Below, piece by piece: positions 1 to 9,778 of a stretch of DNA of 64,000 nucleotides. Position 1 is the first letter of the stretch, and each line of letters starts with the position of its first letter. The position numbers were made by a program, and so were the translations under genes. Location: positions 59,369-123,368 of the forward strand of contig JAJPHP010000048.1 in assembly GCA_021325255.1 (NCBI GenBank), read 5' to 3'. The notes under the pieces were generated by a model. The model was not told the DNA's origin, searched no databases, and worked only from the letters and a program-made list of their open reading frames with translations. Source of the stretch: Nitrososphaerota archaeon (GTDB taxonomy: Archaea; Thermoproteota; Nitrososphaeria; Nitrososphaerales; CADDZS01).

Positions 1-66
1 TTCTCCGTCGTGGAGGGGTTTCAAAGTCTCAGAAGGCAACATGCCAATTCGGCCGATAAGCCTTGA
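1..66 (+). CDS. C-terminal tail of a truncated upstream gene
   Basis: Frame 1 is open from the window edge to a TGA at 64-66, giving about 21 residues of helix-like, charged sequence. It lies just before a glycosyltransferase gene on the same strand, so it may be the tail of another glycan gene. Another frame is open up to base 126, so this is a weak call based only on position and frame. Confidence 0.3.
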   Translation, partial: FSVVEGFQSLRRQHANSADKP

Positions 67-87
67 TCTTGTTACTTCGTTTCTGAG

Positions 88-1281
88 ATGCCAGGGGTCA
101 GAGGCGATAATGCAGGTCAATTGAGAATCGCTATGATGATTCAGTCTTTCGGCCGATTCGGTGGAGCGGAGCGTGCAGCATTATTGCACTACAACAGACT
201 CAAAGCCGCGGGGAAAGACGTAGATCTTTTTGCAGATTTCACTGATAAGCACTTATGGGCAAGACAGGAGATTCGCAGAATCAAGTTCTTCTCACTCCCC
301 CGGGGGTTGTGCGAGCCCGAGTCACTCAAACTGATGCACGTGCTCGATGGTTACGATCGCATCCTTGTCCATCACCACGTGGAGCCGCTGCTTGCATTCA
401 GGATCACAAAACAGCTGTCGAAGAAGACGGCCTGGTATTCGGGGAGCATATTTGAGCCGGCATATTCTGAACTCTTGCATGGTGAAGACTACAGAAAGGT
501 CAGCGTCACTTTTGAAGCTACCTCAAAATCGTTTTACGGGAAATATCTCGGCGGATTGGGCCTGGCCCTCTTTCCAATTTCAAAAAGGATGCTTCACGTC
601 ATAGATTACGAAACGGTGGCTCGTTATCGCAAGATAATTTCTAACAGTGCATACCAAGCTAGGTACATAAAAAATGTCTACGGGCGCGATTCCTCTGTCA
701 TCTTCCCGCCCGTGGAAGATGGCATAGCCACGGCCAAGACAGTGCCAATCGACATTGATCGGCCATTCGTCCTGATGGTCGGCGCATTCGTGCCATACAA
801 GAACTTTCAGGCAGGAATTAGAGCGGCGGCTCGGATCAAGGAAAGCCACTCACTAGCGATTGTGGGAAGTGGACTCTTGAAAAGAGAATACGAACACCTC
901 GCAAGCAATCTTGGAGTTGATCTTCACATTTTCTACGGATCCAACGATACGATAATGCACAGTCTCTACGCCAAAGCAAGCTTCCTCATACACCCCTCCC
1001 TCTTTGAGGGCTTCGGTTTCATCCCGGCCGAGGCCGCACTTCATCAGAAGCCAACGATACTTACCACTCGAAGCGGGGTGAGAGAGCTCCTTCGCGACGG
1101 GGAGAGTTCCTACTTCTGCGACCCCATGGATGTTCCTAACATGAGTCAGAGAGCTCGACATCTTGCAGGTTCTCCGGAGGTAGCCACCAACATGGGAGCA
1201 CGCGCGTACGAATCGATCCGCAATCTCTGCACTCTTGAGCAAACGGAACGGCTTTGGGAGGAACTCGAAAATTGGAACTAA
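88..1281 (+). CDS. Glycosyltransferase, GT4 / GT-B family
   Basis: Predicted cytoplasmic retaining glycosyltransferase that moves a sugar from a nucleotide-sugar donor to a surface glycan or lipid. The N-terminal acceptor domain has the family's early glycine-rich turn (FGRFGGAERA). The C-terminal Rossmann domain has a VGAFVPYKNF segment near residue 230 and an E-x7-E motif (EGFGFIPAE, E307 and E315) that contacts the donor sugar. Length, about 390 aa, is normal. The ATG at 88 is the longest start; the TTG at 121 places the first beta strand (RIAMMIQSF) at the very N-terminus, as usual in GT4 proteins, and may be the true start. The 3' end overlaps the next gene, so they are probably co-transcribed. 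Acceptor and sugar are unknown. Confidence 0.85.
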   Translation: MPGVRGDNAGQLRIAMMIQSFGRFGGAERAALLHYNRLKAAGKDVDLFADFTDKHLWARQEIRRIKFFSLPRGLCEPESLKLMHVLDGYDRILVHHHVEPLLAFRITKQLSKKTAWYSGSIFEPAYSELLHGEDYRKVSVTFEATSKSFYGKYLGGLGLALFPISKRMLHVIDYETVARYRKIISNSAYQARYIKNVYGRDSSVIFPPVEDGIATAKTVPIDIDRPFVLMVGAFVPYKNFQAGIRAAARIKESHSLAIVGSGLLKREYEHLASNLGVDLHIFYGSNDTIMHSLYAKASFLIHPSLFEGFGFIPAEAALHQKPTILTTRSGVRELLRDGESSYFCDPMDVPNMSQRARHLAGSPEVATNMGARAYESIRNLCTLEQTERLWEELENWN

Positions 1282-3728
1282 GGACACTCCTAATTGAAAC
1301 CTTCCACGGGCTCTTCTCGTGGAAGCGCGCCGTTGTTGCCATAGTCATAGTTACAGGAATTCTCCTGACAGTTCTCTTGGCTGGGACGGTTCCTCCACAA
1401 AACATTCGCGTTGTGAATGGGAACAACTACCTCGCCCATATCTACACTGAGGGCCCCAACCCATCGGTTGGCTACAGCGAGAACCTGAATACTTGGTCAT
1501 TTGGGTCGGGCACACAAAAATCAGCTAACAATGCCCAACTCAATACAGTGGGCGTGACGACGCTTTCGGGCACGTTCAAGCCAAGCTCTTCTCCCACCTC
1601 GATCCAAATTTCCAGATCGCTCTCGGTTAACATCACTAGATACCCCATCATGTTTCTGCAAATCTCCGTGACCCAGGGCGTGGGCTATGGCATTAGATTC
1701 TACTCCTCGACAGCCGACAATCGGACACTCATTCCTCTCTGGAACAATTCCGACTTTTTGAATCACAGGATAGGGACGGGAAATCTCGAGACAATTCAAG
1801 TGAACATGCAGCTTCTGAGCAAGACCAATATTGGAGTGGCAGCGGAAAACATCACCCAGCTCCAGCTCTACGTAGAACGAGGCGCCTCGTCAACGCCGTT
1901 ACCGTTTAGCATGCAGATACAGAACCTCGAATTCCTCAATTATCACTTGGAGCAATTTGTTCCTAACCAGAATTACCATTCGGTTTACTTTACCTTCGAT
2001 TCATTTCCAAGCCTCAACTCATCCTGGGTGCTAAACAAGATAGACCTCAGCTTGCAGTTGCAAGCGACGCCGGGCACGAGTTATGTGTTCTATCAATTGA
2101 ACGGTAGCATTGCAACAGTAGGTAGCGTCTACAAGTACTCCCCCACCACTTCGAGCTACCAGTATTCGCTGTATCCCAAGGGAGGGCAGAAGATATTCTC
2201 GGATGCAGTTCCGCCCTCCGGGAATTTCTCGATAGTTGTCATTGCTTTGAATGGCGCCCTAACTCAAGCAAAACTCCAGAACGCAAGCTTCGTCTTTACT
2301 CCGGCGCAGACCTCCCTACAGGCGGCGCCCACCGCACTCTCCGGAATCTTCTGGTATGCTTATCTTGTCTTTATGCTGTTCCTGCTTCCTCTACTCATTG
2401 CCCTATTGTTGTATTTGAAGGCAGGTGAGCTCAAGCCTCGTCATATAACACTGGCGCTTGCGACTGGTATCGTGTGTAGGTTTGCACTCGCCCCTGTTGC
2501 GATGCAGCCCTTCGACATTGGGATCTACGCCACTTCTGCAAGAGGTTGGTTTGAGTATGGAGTCTCTGATGTTTCGCTCGGCCCCACGCTTCCATTCACA
2601 TTCTTTCTCTACTGGGTGCCCTATTCTTTCTACGCGCTCCTAGTGAAACTCGGGTTCCACGACTTTTACATCCTCAACCACCAGACAGGGTTCGTCGAGA
2701 GTTTCTTCCTTAAGGGGTTTCCAATTGCTGCGGACTGTTTTGTCACTTACCTCATCTTCAAGTTCAATCCAGAAGACAACAGAGGAAAAGTGCTTGCGAT
2801 CTTCTATTTCCTTAATCCACTCTCGATCTATATTTCTTCCGTATGGGGGCAATATGAGGCTGCGACTGTCTCGTTCATAGTCTTAGGATTCTTCTTTATG
2901 TCAAGAGCCAGCACGGAACAAGGGCAAGGCAGCCTCGTGCACGATTTGAGCGCCTCCCTCTCCTTCGCGGTCTCGGCCCTTATTGAGCTCGTGGGACTAA
3001 TCCCCTTCCTCTTTCTATTTCTAAAGTCGCTCTTCTCAAGGCCAATCAAGATTGCAAATATTCTCCTAGTCTTCAGCCCCGTCCTGTTGTTGTTCGCATA
3101 CCCGCCTCAGTGGCATCTGATCTATCTGATCGCGGCAGCTGCGCTAGGAGCTTCTTCCACCCTTCTCCTCGCCCAGCCTCACACGCCTTACACGATATTT
3201 TCGAACTTTCCTCAACTTGAGGCGTTTCATCCATTGATTATAATGCTCGTACTTGTCCTAGGAGTCTTCCTCTGGAAGAGGCGATTTGACCTTAGGGGGA
3301 TGGTCTCAATCACCCTTGCCTCTCTCATTGTTTTCCTGCTCTTTGCTGCGCAGCAACCACAGTGGTGGATCATCGTCTTACCTGTCGGTCTCATCTACGC
3401 GATAGTTTCCGAGAACTACGGTGTAGGTCCATACGTCCTAGCTTTTGGGGCAATGACAGCATTTCTGATTCTTAGTTTCACACAGGGATCAGGGTATCTT
3501 CTGTTTGGAAGCCCGCAGTTCAACCTTTTGCCCCAGATAGAGAACGCAAAGCACGGAATAGATGTCTACACACTGACGACGACCGTGGGCGGACTCGCAA
3601 TATTCGGTTATCTTCTTGCCGGCAACTACATCTCTGGAACAAGACCGCTGCTCAGAGGTTCACTTTACCTTGCAGTCACATTCCTTGCTTCATTTCTTTG
3701 TTTCAGCGTGGTCGGGCTTGCTCTGTAG
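1272..3728 (+). CDS. Large membrane protein, GT-C glycosyltransferase-like
   Basis: About 818 aa. One N-terminal TM segment is followed by roughly 320 residues of extracytoplasmic beta-rich sequence with many N-x-S/T sequons, then a block of about 12 hydrophobic segments starting near residue 365. The first loop of that block has a PFDIGIY acidic motif like those of mannosyltransferase-type GT-C enzymes, so a polyprenyl-phosphate-sugar transferase is plausible, not proven. An in-frame TTG exists at 1254, but the TTG at 1272 follows a GGGAGG Shine-Dalgarno at about 9 bases and is preferred. It overlaps the end of the GT4 gene and precedes an HPr-kinase-like gene and a flippase. Confidence 0.7.
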   Translation: MELRTLLIETFHGLFSWKRAVVAIVIVTGILLTVLLAGTVPPQNIRVVNGNNYLAHIYTEGPNPSVGYSENLNTWSFGSGTQKSANNAQLNTVGVTTLSGTFKPSSSPTSIQISRSLSVNITRYPIMFLQISVTQGVGYGIRFYSSTADNRTLIPLWNNSDFLNHRIGTGNLETIQVNMQLLSKTNIGVAAENITQLQLYVERGASSTPLPFSMQIQNLEFLNYHLEQFVPNQNYHSVYFTFDSFPSLNSSWVLNKIDLSLQLQATPGTSYVFYQLNGSIATVGSVYKYSPTTSSYQYSLYPKGGQKIFSDAVPPSGNFSIVVIALNGALTQAKLQNASFVFTPAQTSLQAAPTALSGIFWYAYLVFMLFLLPLLIALLLYLKAGELKPRHITLALATGIVCRFALAPVAMQPFDIGIYATSARGWFEYGVSDVSLGPTLPFTFFLYWVPYSFYALLVKLGFHDFYILNHQTGFVESFFLKGFPIAADCFVTYLIFKFNPEDNRGKVLAIFYFLNPLSIYISSVWGQYEAATVSFIVLGFFFMSRASTEQGQGSLVHDLSASLSFAVSALIELVGLIPFLFLFLKSLFSRPIKIANILLVFSPVLLLFAYPPQWHLIYLIAAAALGASSTLLLAQPHTPYTIFSNFPQLEAFHPLIIMLVLVLGVFLWKRRFDLRGMVSITLASLIVFLLFAAQQPQWWIIVLPVGLIYAIVSENYGVGPYVLAFGAMTAFLILSFTQGSGYLLFGSPQFNLLPQIENAKHGIDVYTLTTTVGGLAIFGYLLAGNYISGTRPLLRGSLYLAVTFLASFLCFSVVGLAL

Positions 3729-3758
3729 CTTGAGACATGATATCAGAGTGAAAGAGAA

Positions 3759-4892
3759 TTGAAGACGTACAGGTACGATTTCAACGGCATCTTTGCCCTG
3801 AGAACAAACATCCCTTACTTTGAAGGAATGATGCACTCTTTCAGAACCTCTCTTGAAGAGGGCAATACAGCTTCAAATTCTTCGAATAGAAGTCTCGCGG
3901 AGGAATCAGAACCGAGAGTAGAAAAGAGTTCGACGTGGTTGCTTGAGTTCATTCGAGATGATAATCTCGAGGTGAAACCGGAAGGCAAGGAGAAGGTCAA
4001 TCTTATGCTCTACCACGACCGCTCAAGCGGCGCAATTGAGTTCCTGTACCCCTGGTTCAGACCTGTGTGTGCGAAGCTTGAAGCAATTGATGGATGTGAC
4101 GAGGGAAGGAAAGGTTTCAGGTTCACTTTCAATAAGCGTTATCTGACCTTTTCCGATATCGTCGCAGAAGGCTGGGAATTGATAGATCAGCTCAGGAGCC
4201 TGCTACTCGTCCATCTTATCCGCAACAGGAAGTATATGCTTCATGCAGCGGCAGTGAAATTGGGTGAGGATGGCATAATCTTCCCAGCGTTTGGTAACAC
4301 TGGAAAGACCACGACCTCTTGGATGCTCGCACGGCAGAAGAAGCTAGGAGCACAATTTCTCACGGACGAGTTCGCCATTCTAGACTCTGACAGGTACTGC
4401 TACGGACTTCCCTGCAGCTCCGTGATTTCAAAGGTTACCGTCAGAAAGTTCAACATCAAACTGACTGGCGCTCAGCACCTCTCAATGTTTCTGAACGACC
4501 TAAAATCAAAGGCCCTCTCGACAAGATTTGCTCCAGGTGGTATCAAGATATACCCAGACTCTATACTTCCAACAGTCACAAAAGGGAGAATCAATCATCT
4601 TGCGATAATTCAGAACGGAATAGACCGTATCGAAACATTGGGCAAGCGAGAGGCCCTCCAGCGCATACGTGCAATTCAGGACTACGAGTTCGGCTGGAAG
4701 TCAAATCCGTACCTGTTGGCGGAGAGTTTCTTCAACGGTCTGGATTTAGGCACTCTCAGTGAAGTTGAAAACCGTTTTCTCCAAGAATTCCTTGCAGGAA
4801 TTGACGACATATATCTCGTCTCTTCTTCGAAGGCAGAGCACTACAAGGCTGCAATCGAAAAGATCCTGCCGCTGAAGACGGCAATTAATTGA
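3759..4892 (+). CDS. HPr kinase-like P-loop ATPase
   Basis: 377 aa, TTG start. A Walker A loop GNTGKTT lies at residues 179-185, preceded by LHAAAV and followed by LTDEFAIL, the layout of the HPr serine kinase C-terminal fold also used by stand-alone homologues in peptide and glycan biosynthesis clusters. The N-terminal half, about 150 residues, is not recognisable. There is no PTS context, so a role as a true HPr kinase is unlikely. Its position between a GT-C-like protein and a flippase suggests phosphorylation of a glycan precursor or a regulatory role, which is inference. Confidence 0.6.
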   Translation: MKTYRYDFNGIFALRTNIPYFEGMMHSFRTSLEEGNTASNSSNRSLAEESEPRVEKSSTWLLEFIRDDNLEVKPEGKEKVNLMLYHDRSSGAIEFLYPWFRPVCAKLEAIDGCDEGRKGFRFTFNKRYLTFSDIVAEGWELIDQLRSLLLVHLIRNRKYMLHAAAVKLGEDGIIFPAFGNTGKTTTSWMLARQKKLGAQFLTDEFAILDSDRYCYGLPCSSVISKVTVRKFNIKLTGAQHLSMFLNDLKSKALSTRFAPGGIKIYPDSILPTVTKGRINHLAIIQNGIDRIETLGKREALQRIRAIQDYEFGWKSNPYLLAESFFNGLDLGTLSEVENRFLQEFLAGIDDIYLVSSSKAEHYKAAIEKILPLKTAIN

Positions 4893-4962
4893 GGATATGC
4901 GCCTGAGCATTTGAGTGGCGTAAGGTTTTGGAAAGAAGTGAAAAGAAAGTGATTCTGTCCTA

Positions 4963-6546
4963 ATGACCTCGTTAACTGAGAACGAGTCAGATGAGGAAGG
5001 ATCGGTAGCAAGAGCCCAAGAAGTAGGCAAATCTTTGTACGAGCAGAGACAGAGAAACATCTCAACCGGTCTAAGATCACTGACCGTTCAGAACTTCGCG
5101 ACTAGCATCCTTGCCTTTGTCTTCCTCGGTGCATTGCTTCGTCTCCTCCCGTCGGTTCAGTACGGCGTTTATAGCGCAGTTTCAATTTTGGTTGGAGTTG
5201 CCGCTTCGGTCGCAACTCTTGGACTGCAGTACGCATCAGCAAGGTATGTTTCGTTCCTTCAGGCAACGAGCGAAAGAGAGGCATATGTAGCTGCTCGAAG
5301 GGTAATACTTCTCTCTCTGCTGACGACTGCTTGCATCAGTGTCGCGTTCCTGCTCATGGCTCCCTTCCTGTCTTTGTTCTTCACAAAGTCCCCCAGCTGG
5401 AGCGACGCTTTCGAAATCGGAGCTTTGTGGCTTTTTTCAAGTTCGATTGCGCTTGTGTTGCAGGGAGTTATTCAGGGTCTCAGGAAGTACTCGCTCATAG
5501 CTTGGATGCTTTTTGCAAGTAGGGTAGCTATGGTGATTTTCACCATCGGCGGACTCCTTCTTTACCGTAGCGTGCTCATCGCGGTGGCGGGGTGGGTAGT
5601 CTACAGCGGTATCCTTGCATTGTGGTCGATGTGGATCATAACTTCCAACTTCGGAGATAACGCGAAAAAGGGCGCAAAGGTGACACGATTTGGATATTCT
5701 GAGATTTTACGCTACTCGGCGCCTCTCGGCGCCGCGGGAATACTTGTGATCATTACCTCCAATTCCGACCTCATCGCCGTTGGTGGATACCTCAACGCTA
5801 CGACGCTTGCCGTCTACAACACGGTTGTCTCGATTTCAAGTGTGCTCACCTTTGTTTTTCTAACACCGCTCTCCACGGCGCTCCTCCCCGAGGCCTCGTC
5901 CAGCTCCCAAAACCGCGACGAAGTCTCAAGCGGCATTCGCCTAGCAGTCCGTTTCATTATGCTTGCAATTCTTCCTGCGTCGTTCCTTGTCGCAGCCCTC
6001 TCGCACCAGCTACTGGAGCTATTTTCAGGGGGAGGCGCTTACCTCGCGGGCGCACACTCGCTCGAACTCATTGCCCTGTTCTACGGTTTTCTGGCGATTC
6101 AGTCCACAATCTACTCACTGCTGCAGGCCACCGGAAGATCCCTAGACGTTTTTATGCTGAGCGCCCTAACTTCGGTGATTGAAATCGGCCTGTCTGTTCT
6201 TCTCGTGCCTGAAATGGGGATCGTCGGAGCTGCAATTTCAAGAGATGCAACGGCGGTGGTCGGTGCACTGGTTGCGCTTGTTTTTGCACGAAGATACTCC
6301 GTCCGCTACGACAGCTCATTAGCCTACGTCAAAATGTTCGCTTGTTCAGGCGTGCTCCTCGCGTTGCTGTGGGTCCTTTCGACGTTCGTCTCAGCCTCAC
6401 TTTTCACAATAGTACCTTATACCCTGGTTGGTTGCTTTGCGTTCCTATCGTGTCTCAAGTGGCTTCGCGTGCTGAGGCCTGAGGATAAGCAACTGATAGG
6501 ACATGCCTTGCCAGCAAAGCTCCGCAAGGTCCTGACCTATCTGTGA
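4963..6546 (+). CDS. Polysaccharide flippase, Wzx/MATE superfamily
   Basis: 527 aa integral membrane protein with about 14 hydrophobic segments after a hydrophilic 40-residue N-terminus. It has the family's features: an N-terminal FLGALLRLLPSVQYGVYSA segment, paired six-helix halves, and a late glycine-rich helix (EMGIVGAAISRD). It would flip lipid-linked oligosaccharides across the membrane for surface assembly. The ATG at 4963 is the only convincing start. It closes the run of glycan genes on this strand. Confidence 0.85.
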   Translation: MTSLTENESDEEGSVARAQEVGKSLYEQRQRNISTGLRSLTVQNFATSILAFVFLGALLRLLPSVQYGVYSAVSILVGVAASVATLGLQYASARYVSFLQATSEREAYVAARRVILLSLLTTACISVAFLLMAPFLSLFFTKSPSWSDAFEIGALWLFSSSIALVLQGVIQGLRKYSLIAWMLFASRVAMVIFTIGGLLLYRSVLIAVAGWVVYSGILALWSMWIITSNFGDNAKKGAKVTRFGYSEILRYSAPLGAAGILVIITSNSDLIAVGGYLNATTLAVYNTVVSISSVLTFVFLTPLSTALLPEASSSSQNRDEVSSGIRLAVRFIMLAILPASFLVAALSHQLLELFSGGGAYLAGAHSLELIALFYGFLAIQSTIYSLLQATGRSLDVFMLSALTSVIEIGLSVLLVPEMGIVGAAISRDATAVVGALVALVFARRYSVRYDSSLAYVKMFACSGVLLALLWVLSTFVSASLFTIVPYTLVGCFAFLSCLKWLRVLRPEDKQLIGHALPAKLRKVLTYL

Positions 6547-6618
6547 GATGGGGAGAGAGACAACTAGCTGGTCCCGTTTTTGCACGGGAGAATACCAGTG
6601 GTTTCGGCGATTCAAGTA

Positions 6619-6627
6619 AGTATATAG
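6619..6627 (+). promoter_or_regulatory. TATA-like box
   Basis: AGTATATAG lies about 40 bases before the TTG and 60 before the ATG of the following small gene, consistent with a promoter and a short leader. Position and composition only. Confidence 0.4.
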
Positions 6628-6664
6628 ACGCCATCGAGTTCCTTGGGAATCAAGAGATCCCACG

Positions 6665-7093
6665 TTGGCGAAGCAAAGGAAAGCCATGCCCGTCTCTGAC
6701 GCGGAAGAGGTTACGATCGTTCTAAGCAAGCTCAACTGGGAATTGCTAGACCTGAGCTACAGGTTCGAGTGGGATGAGCCGGAGTGGTCGCAAAGGAAGG
6801 AGGGAGAGAGTGGAAAATCCTACGATGCCCGCATAGAGACGCTACGCGAATGGAATGAAAGAAAGAAAAAGTTTCTCAGCTCAATTGCGAGAAGAGCAAA
6901 GCATGAGTCGCTGCTTGGCAGGGTAGTTGCAAAGGGGCACATCGGCAAGATTACCTTCAAAGCAATTTACGACATGGATCCAGAGGTGGGCCTCGACGTG
7001 AACTATGAAGTAATTTCGACGAAACCCAAAGGAGAAGTCAGAGTTACTGAGGAAACAAGGCTTTTGCTAAAAGAGTCAACAAGACATTGGTAG
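6665..7093 (+). CDS. Hypothetical protein, soluble
   Basis: 142 aa (TTG at 6665) or 135 aa (ATG at 6686). It is charged and mostly helical in the first two thirds, with a tryptophan/glutamate-rich stretch (EWDEPEWSQ), then a beta-rich end. No family is recognised. It stands alone between the flippase and a convergent small gene, with a TATA-like box upstream. Codon use looks like that of its neighbours, which supports it as real. Confidence 0.5.
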   Translation: MAKQRKAMPVSDAEEVTIVLSKLNWELLDLSYRFEWDEPEWSQRKEGESGKSYDARIETLREWNERKKKFLSSIARRAKHESLLGRVVAKGHIGKITFKAIYDMDPEVGLDVNYEVISTKPKGEVRVTEETRLLLKESTRHW

Positions 7094-7137
7094 TTGGCTC
7101 AAGAGTCCTGAAAAGATTGACAGGGTTTCAGAGCGAT

Positions 7138-7608
7138 TTAGTACCATGGAAGAAAACGCTTCATGTCCTCAAGATATCCTACCCGCTCTGATGTAATCTT
7201 GAAGACAACTTCATCTCTGCCCTCAAATGGCGGGTCTACCTTAGCCGCAACGAACCCTAGTTTAGAATGAACCATCTTGGCACCTCGAGGAACCGCTCCT
7301 CGATCCATAGAGTACGCAAGCCGCGTCCTTTTTTCATTTCGATCGTTCTCTTCCGCCTTCTCTGTACCATCATCTGAAAAGTGAGGTACACTTTCTTTCC
7401 AGACCGAATATTCCTTTTCAGAAATTTTCCTCAGACCGAGGGGTTTGTGGACCGTGTTCTCATAACTGAGCAGTGTTACTGCGCCCATACCGCTCGGGGG
7501 AACGTGGACGTGCCACACCCAAAGGTCGCAGTAATCGTCGGTCAGATTGTCCGACTCAATTGCAGCCTCTTTTGACTCTGTAAATTCTAGGACAGTCTTC
7601 TTGGTCAA
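7138..7608 (-). CDS. Hypothetical protein
   Basis: 156 aa, TTG start at 7608. The first half is beta-rich (LWVWHVHVPPSGMG), followed by an acidic linker near residue 85 (DDGTEKAEENDR) and a C-terminal wing-like segment (GFVAAKVDPPFEG). I recognise no family. It is convergent with the 6665 gene, with a 44-base gap, and its start faces about 160 bases of non-coding DNA before the next gene's end. Confidence 0.45.
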   Translation of the reverse strand: MTKKTVLEFTESKEAAIESDNLTDDYCDLWVWHVHVPPSGMGAVTLLSYENTVHKPLGLRKISEKEYSVWKESVPHFSDDGTEKAEENDRNEKRTRLAYSMDRGAVPRGAKMVHSKLGFVAAKVDPPFEGRDEVVFKITSERVGYLEDMKRFLPWY

Positions 7609-7767
7609 GGGGGATCACGTTGAATCGATTCGGATAGCGACATTCTTTCTTTATAGAAAACTGAGACATTCCTTGTCCGGATACAGGCACCAGATTCAAA
7701 GTACGAATCGCCGGTTAGAGCATTTAACCTTATTGTAGTTCAGATTCTTTCTCATGTTCAAAAGTAA

Positions 7768-9357
7768 CTAAGCACCCACGGAGAACACTACCACGTCTCC
7801 TACGGAGGACGTGAAGACAGGATGTAACTCCGGCGGAATCTGTATCGCAGATGGATCTGAGTAAACCACGTAGCGGATTCCGTTATTCGCTATCGAACTC
7901 AGCCAGCTTTGATACTGTGAATAAGTCTGCAACTGGTATGGGACTGGTGCAGCTGTGATGTTGTATTGTGGAAGATACCACTGCAGAAAGGTGTACCAGT
8001 CTCCTTCAATATGAGCATCCTGCGGCACGTTAGCTTTTATCCAGCCGGTGGCCTCTCTGAAGCCAGCGCTTACGGAGGAGTCAATTACCGGAGTGCTTTC
8101 GATAACAGCAGTTGATGACGCAAACATCTCTGCCGAAAATACGAATACTATCAATGCCACCACGAGGAATGTAACCGTCACCTTGAGAAACCTCCTCGTC
8201 TTCGCTTCTGCACCCAGTCGATATATGCGAGAGAGCACCTTGCTCACCCCCCAATAAGCTAAGATTAGCGCAGGCATCACAAATTCGACCGAGTAGCGCG
8301 GATCGTAGTATGGCCAGATCAGGCTGTAGTACACAAACAACATGAAGAACCAAGTGAGGAGAGCATATACGAGAGGATCAACGCCCAGTTTGAGCCGCTC
8401 TTGGGTTTCATCGCCATTCTCATTATCAACACCGTATTCATTTTTTCGAACCATGCTCTCCTGATTTATGCGAATGGCAGCCTTGTTTTTCCCAATCCTT
8501 GACGACTTGGCCAAAAGATAGACCAGAACTAGGGCATAGGCAGAAGACGCAATGAAGACAAATGTCATTAGTATGCCGTACCTACCTATGCCTAGCTCTG
8601 CGGGCAGACTAACTGCAAAGAAAGCCCGCCCTCGAGGACTCTGGAAAGGGTTGGGCTGCTGAGGCGCCGGAAAGAGGTTCGCAAGACCAATTCCTAACCT
8701 TGACGGAAAACCGAGCCAGTATGTAGCCAGGGCAAAGAATACGACAGAGGCGAGTGCAAGGCCCCCGGCGAGATGTTTCCACTGCTTTTTCAAAGTCTCG
8801 CGTGCCGACTTTGATGTGATTAAGTAGATAATCGCTGCGAATATTACTACACCCATAGTATAACGTGACAGCGTGGCAATGACGAACAGTGGAAGTGTCA
8901 GAAAGAGGCACCAAGCTTTTTTTGTCCTGATTCCAAAGGAGAAAGTTGCAAGGCCGAGAGCGGCTATTGCAGTACCTTCGACGTTGGAGTAAACTATTCC
9001 CGCCCACTCCACGACCATCGGCGCGAGACCATAAGAGGCAGCCGGCAAGAGTGCAAGCCATGGATTCATGATCTCCCTCGCAAGAAAGTAGCAGCCCAAG
9101 ATTGCCAGAAAGTAGAGCAGCCCCGAAAGGATGTATCCATCACTTGCGCTTGGGCCCGTGACACGAAACATTAGAGAGAGAATAACCGGTATCACGGGTG
9201 GACGCGTAGGATCGAAGGCCTGATTGTATATGGTGTCTCCCGCATAGGCTGCGCCATTTGCAAGGAAAGAGGCGCTGTCCCAACCAATCGACTGCGAATC
9301 ATATACCTCTATGAAACGCGACAGACTGATCGATACCGCGATTGAAAGCGCGATCAA
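7768..9357 (-). CDS. GT-C membrane glycosyltransferase, GT39/ArnT-like
   Basis: 529 aa, about 11 TM segments. The first extracytoplasmic loop has the acidic motif of PMT/ArnT-type enzymes (WDSASFLANG) followed by DPTRPPV. The C-terminal 120 residues after the last TM are soluble (GDWYTFLQWYLPQYN), also typical. These enzymes take the sugar from a polyprenyl-phosphate donor and glycosylate proteins or lipids outside. The TTG at 9357 is the first possible start: upstream in frame there is a TAG with no ATG/GTG/TTG between. It is separated from the 1-6.5 kb glycan block by two small genes. Confidence 0.75.
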   Translation of the reverse strand: MIALSIAVSISLSRFIEVYDSQSIGWDSASFLANGAAYAGDTIYNQAFDPTRPPVIPVILSLMFRVTGPSASDGYILSGLLYFLAILGCYFLAREIMNPWLALLPAASYGLAPMVVEWAGIVYSNVEGTAIAALGLATFSFGIRTKKAWCLFLTLPLFVIATLSRYTMGVVIFAAIIYLITSKSARETLKKQWKHLAGGLALASVVFFALATYWLGFPSRLGIGLANLFPAPQQPNPFQSPRGRAFFAVSLPAELGIGRYGILMTFVFIASSAYALVLVYLLAKSSRIGKNKAAIRINQESMVRKNEYGVDNENGDETQERLKLGVDPLVYALLTWFFMLFVYYSLIWPYYDPRYSVEFVMPALILAYWGVSKVLSRIYRLGAEAKTRRFLKVTVTFLVVALIVFVFSAEMFASSTAVIESTPVIDSSVSAGFREATGWIKANVPQDAHIEGDWYTFLQWYLPQYNITAAPVPYQLQTYSQYQSWLSSIANNGIRYVVYSDPSAIQIPPELHPVFTSSVGDVVVFSVGA

Positions 9358-9778
9358 AACAGGAAGAAGCGAGCTGGTTAATCTTCGACTCCCCGCTATC
9401 TCTAATGGAAAGCCCTTTGCACCTGTCGCGCTCGACTAGTGACAAGACCAAGCATTTCACGGTTGCAGATTATTCATCTAAAGTCATTCTTCAATCCTGC
9501 AGGCAGCCATGACAATCTCAAAATAGTCGAGTGAAAACCAGGAGCTTCAGGTTAGCGGCGTAGATTAGGCCCCCTGACTCCTCTGATGCTTACCCGTACT
9601 ACTTGTGGGAAAGGTAATTAGGGCAATCAAGAAAGAATAGATCCGGGAATCGAGTATTAAAGGTAATTTGAAGCATCTGCCCGATAGCTCCCTGAAAATT
9701 TGCTTGGAAGAAATGACTGATACTGTTCTGGCCACTCCATACAGGAGGATGTTAGGAGAGCACGACTTCACAAATGCC
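9358..9778. other. Intergenic stretch, no gene seen
   Basis: About 420 bases. A 68-codon minus-strand frame at 9565-9771 has no protein-like character and is not called. No repeat, tRNA or clear terminator was seen. Confidence 0.6.
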
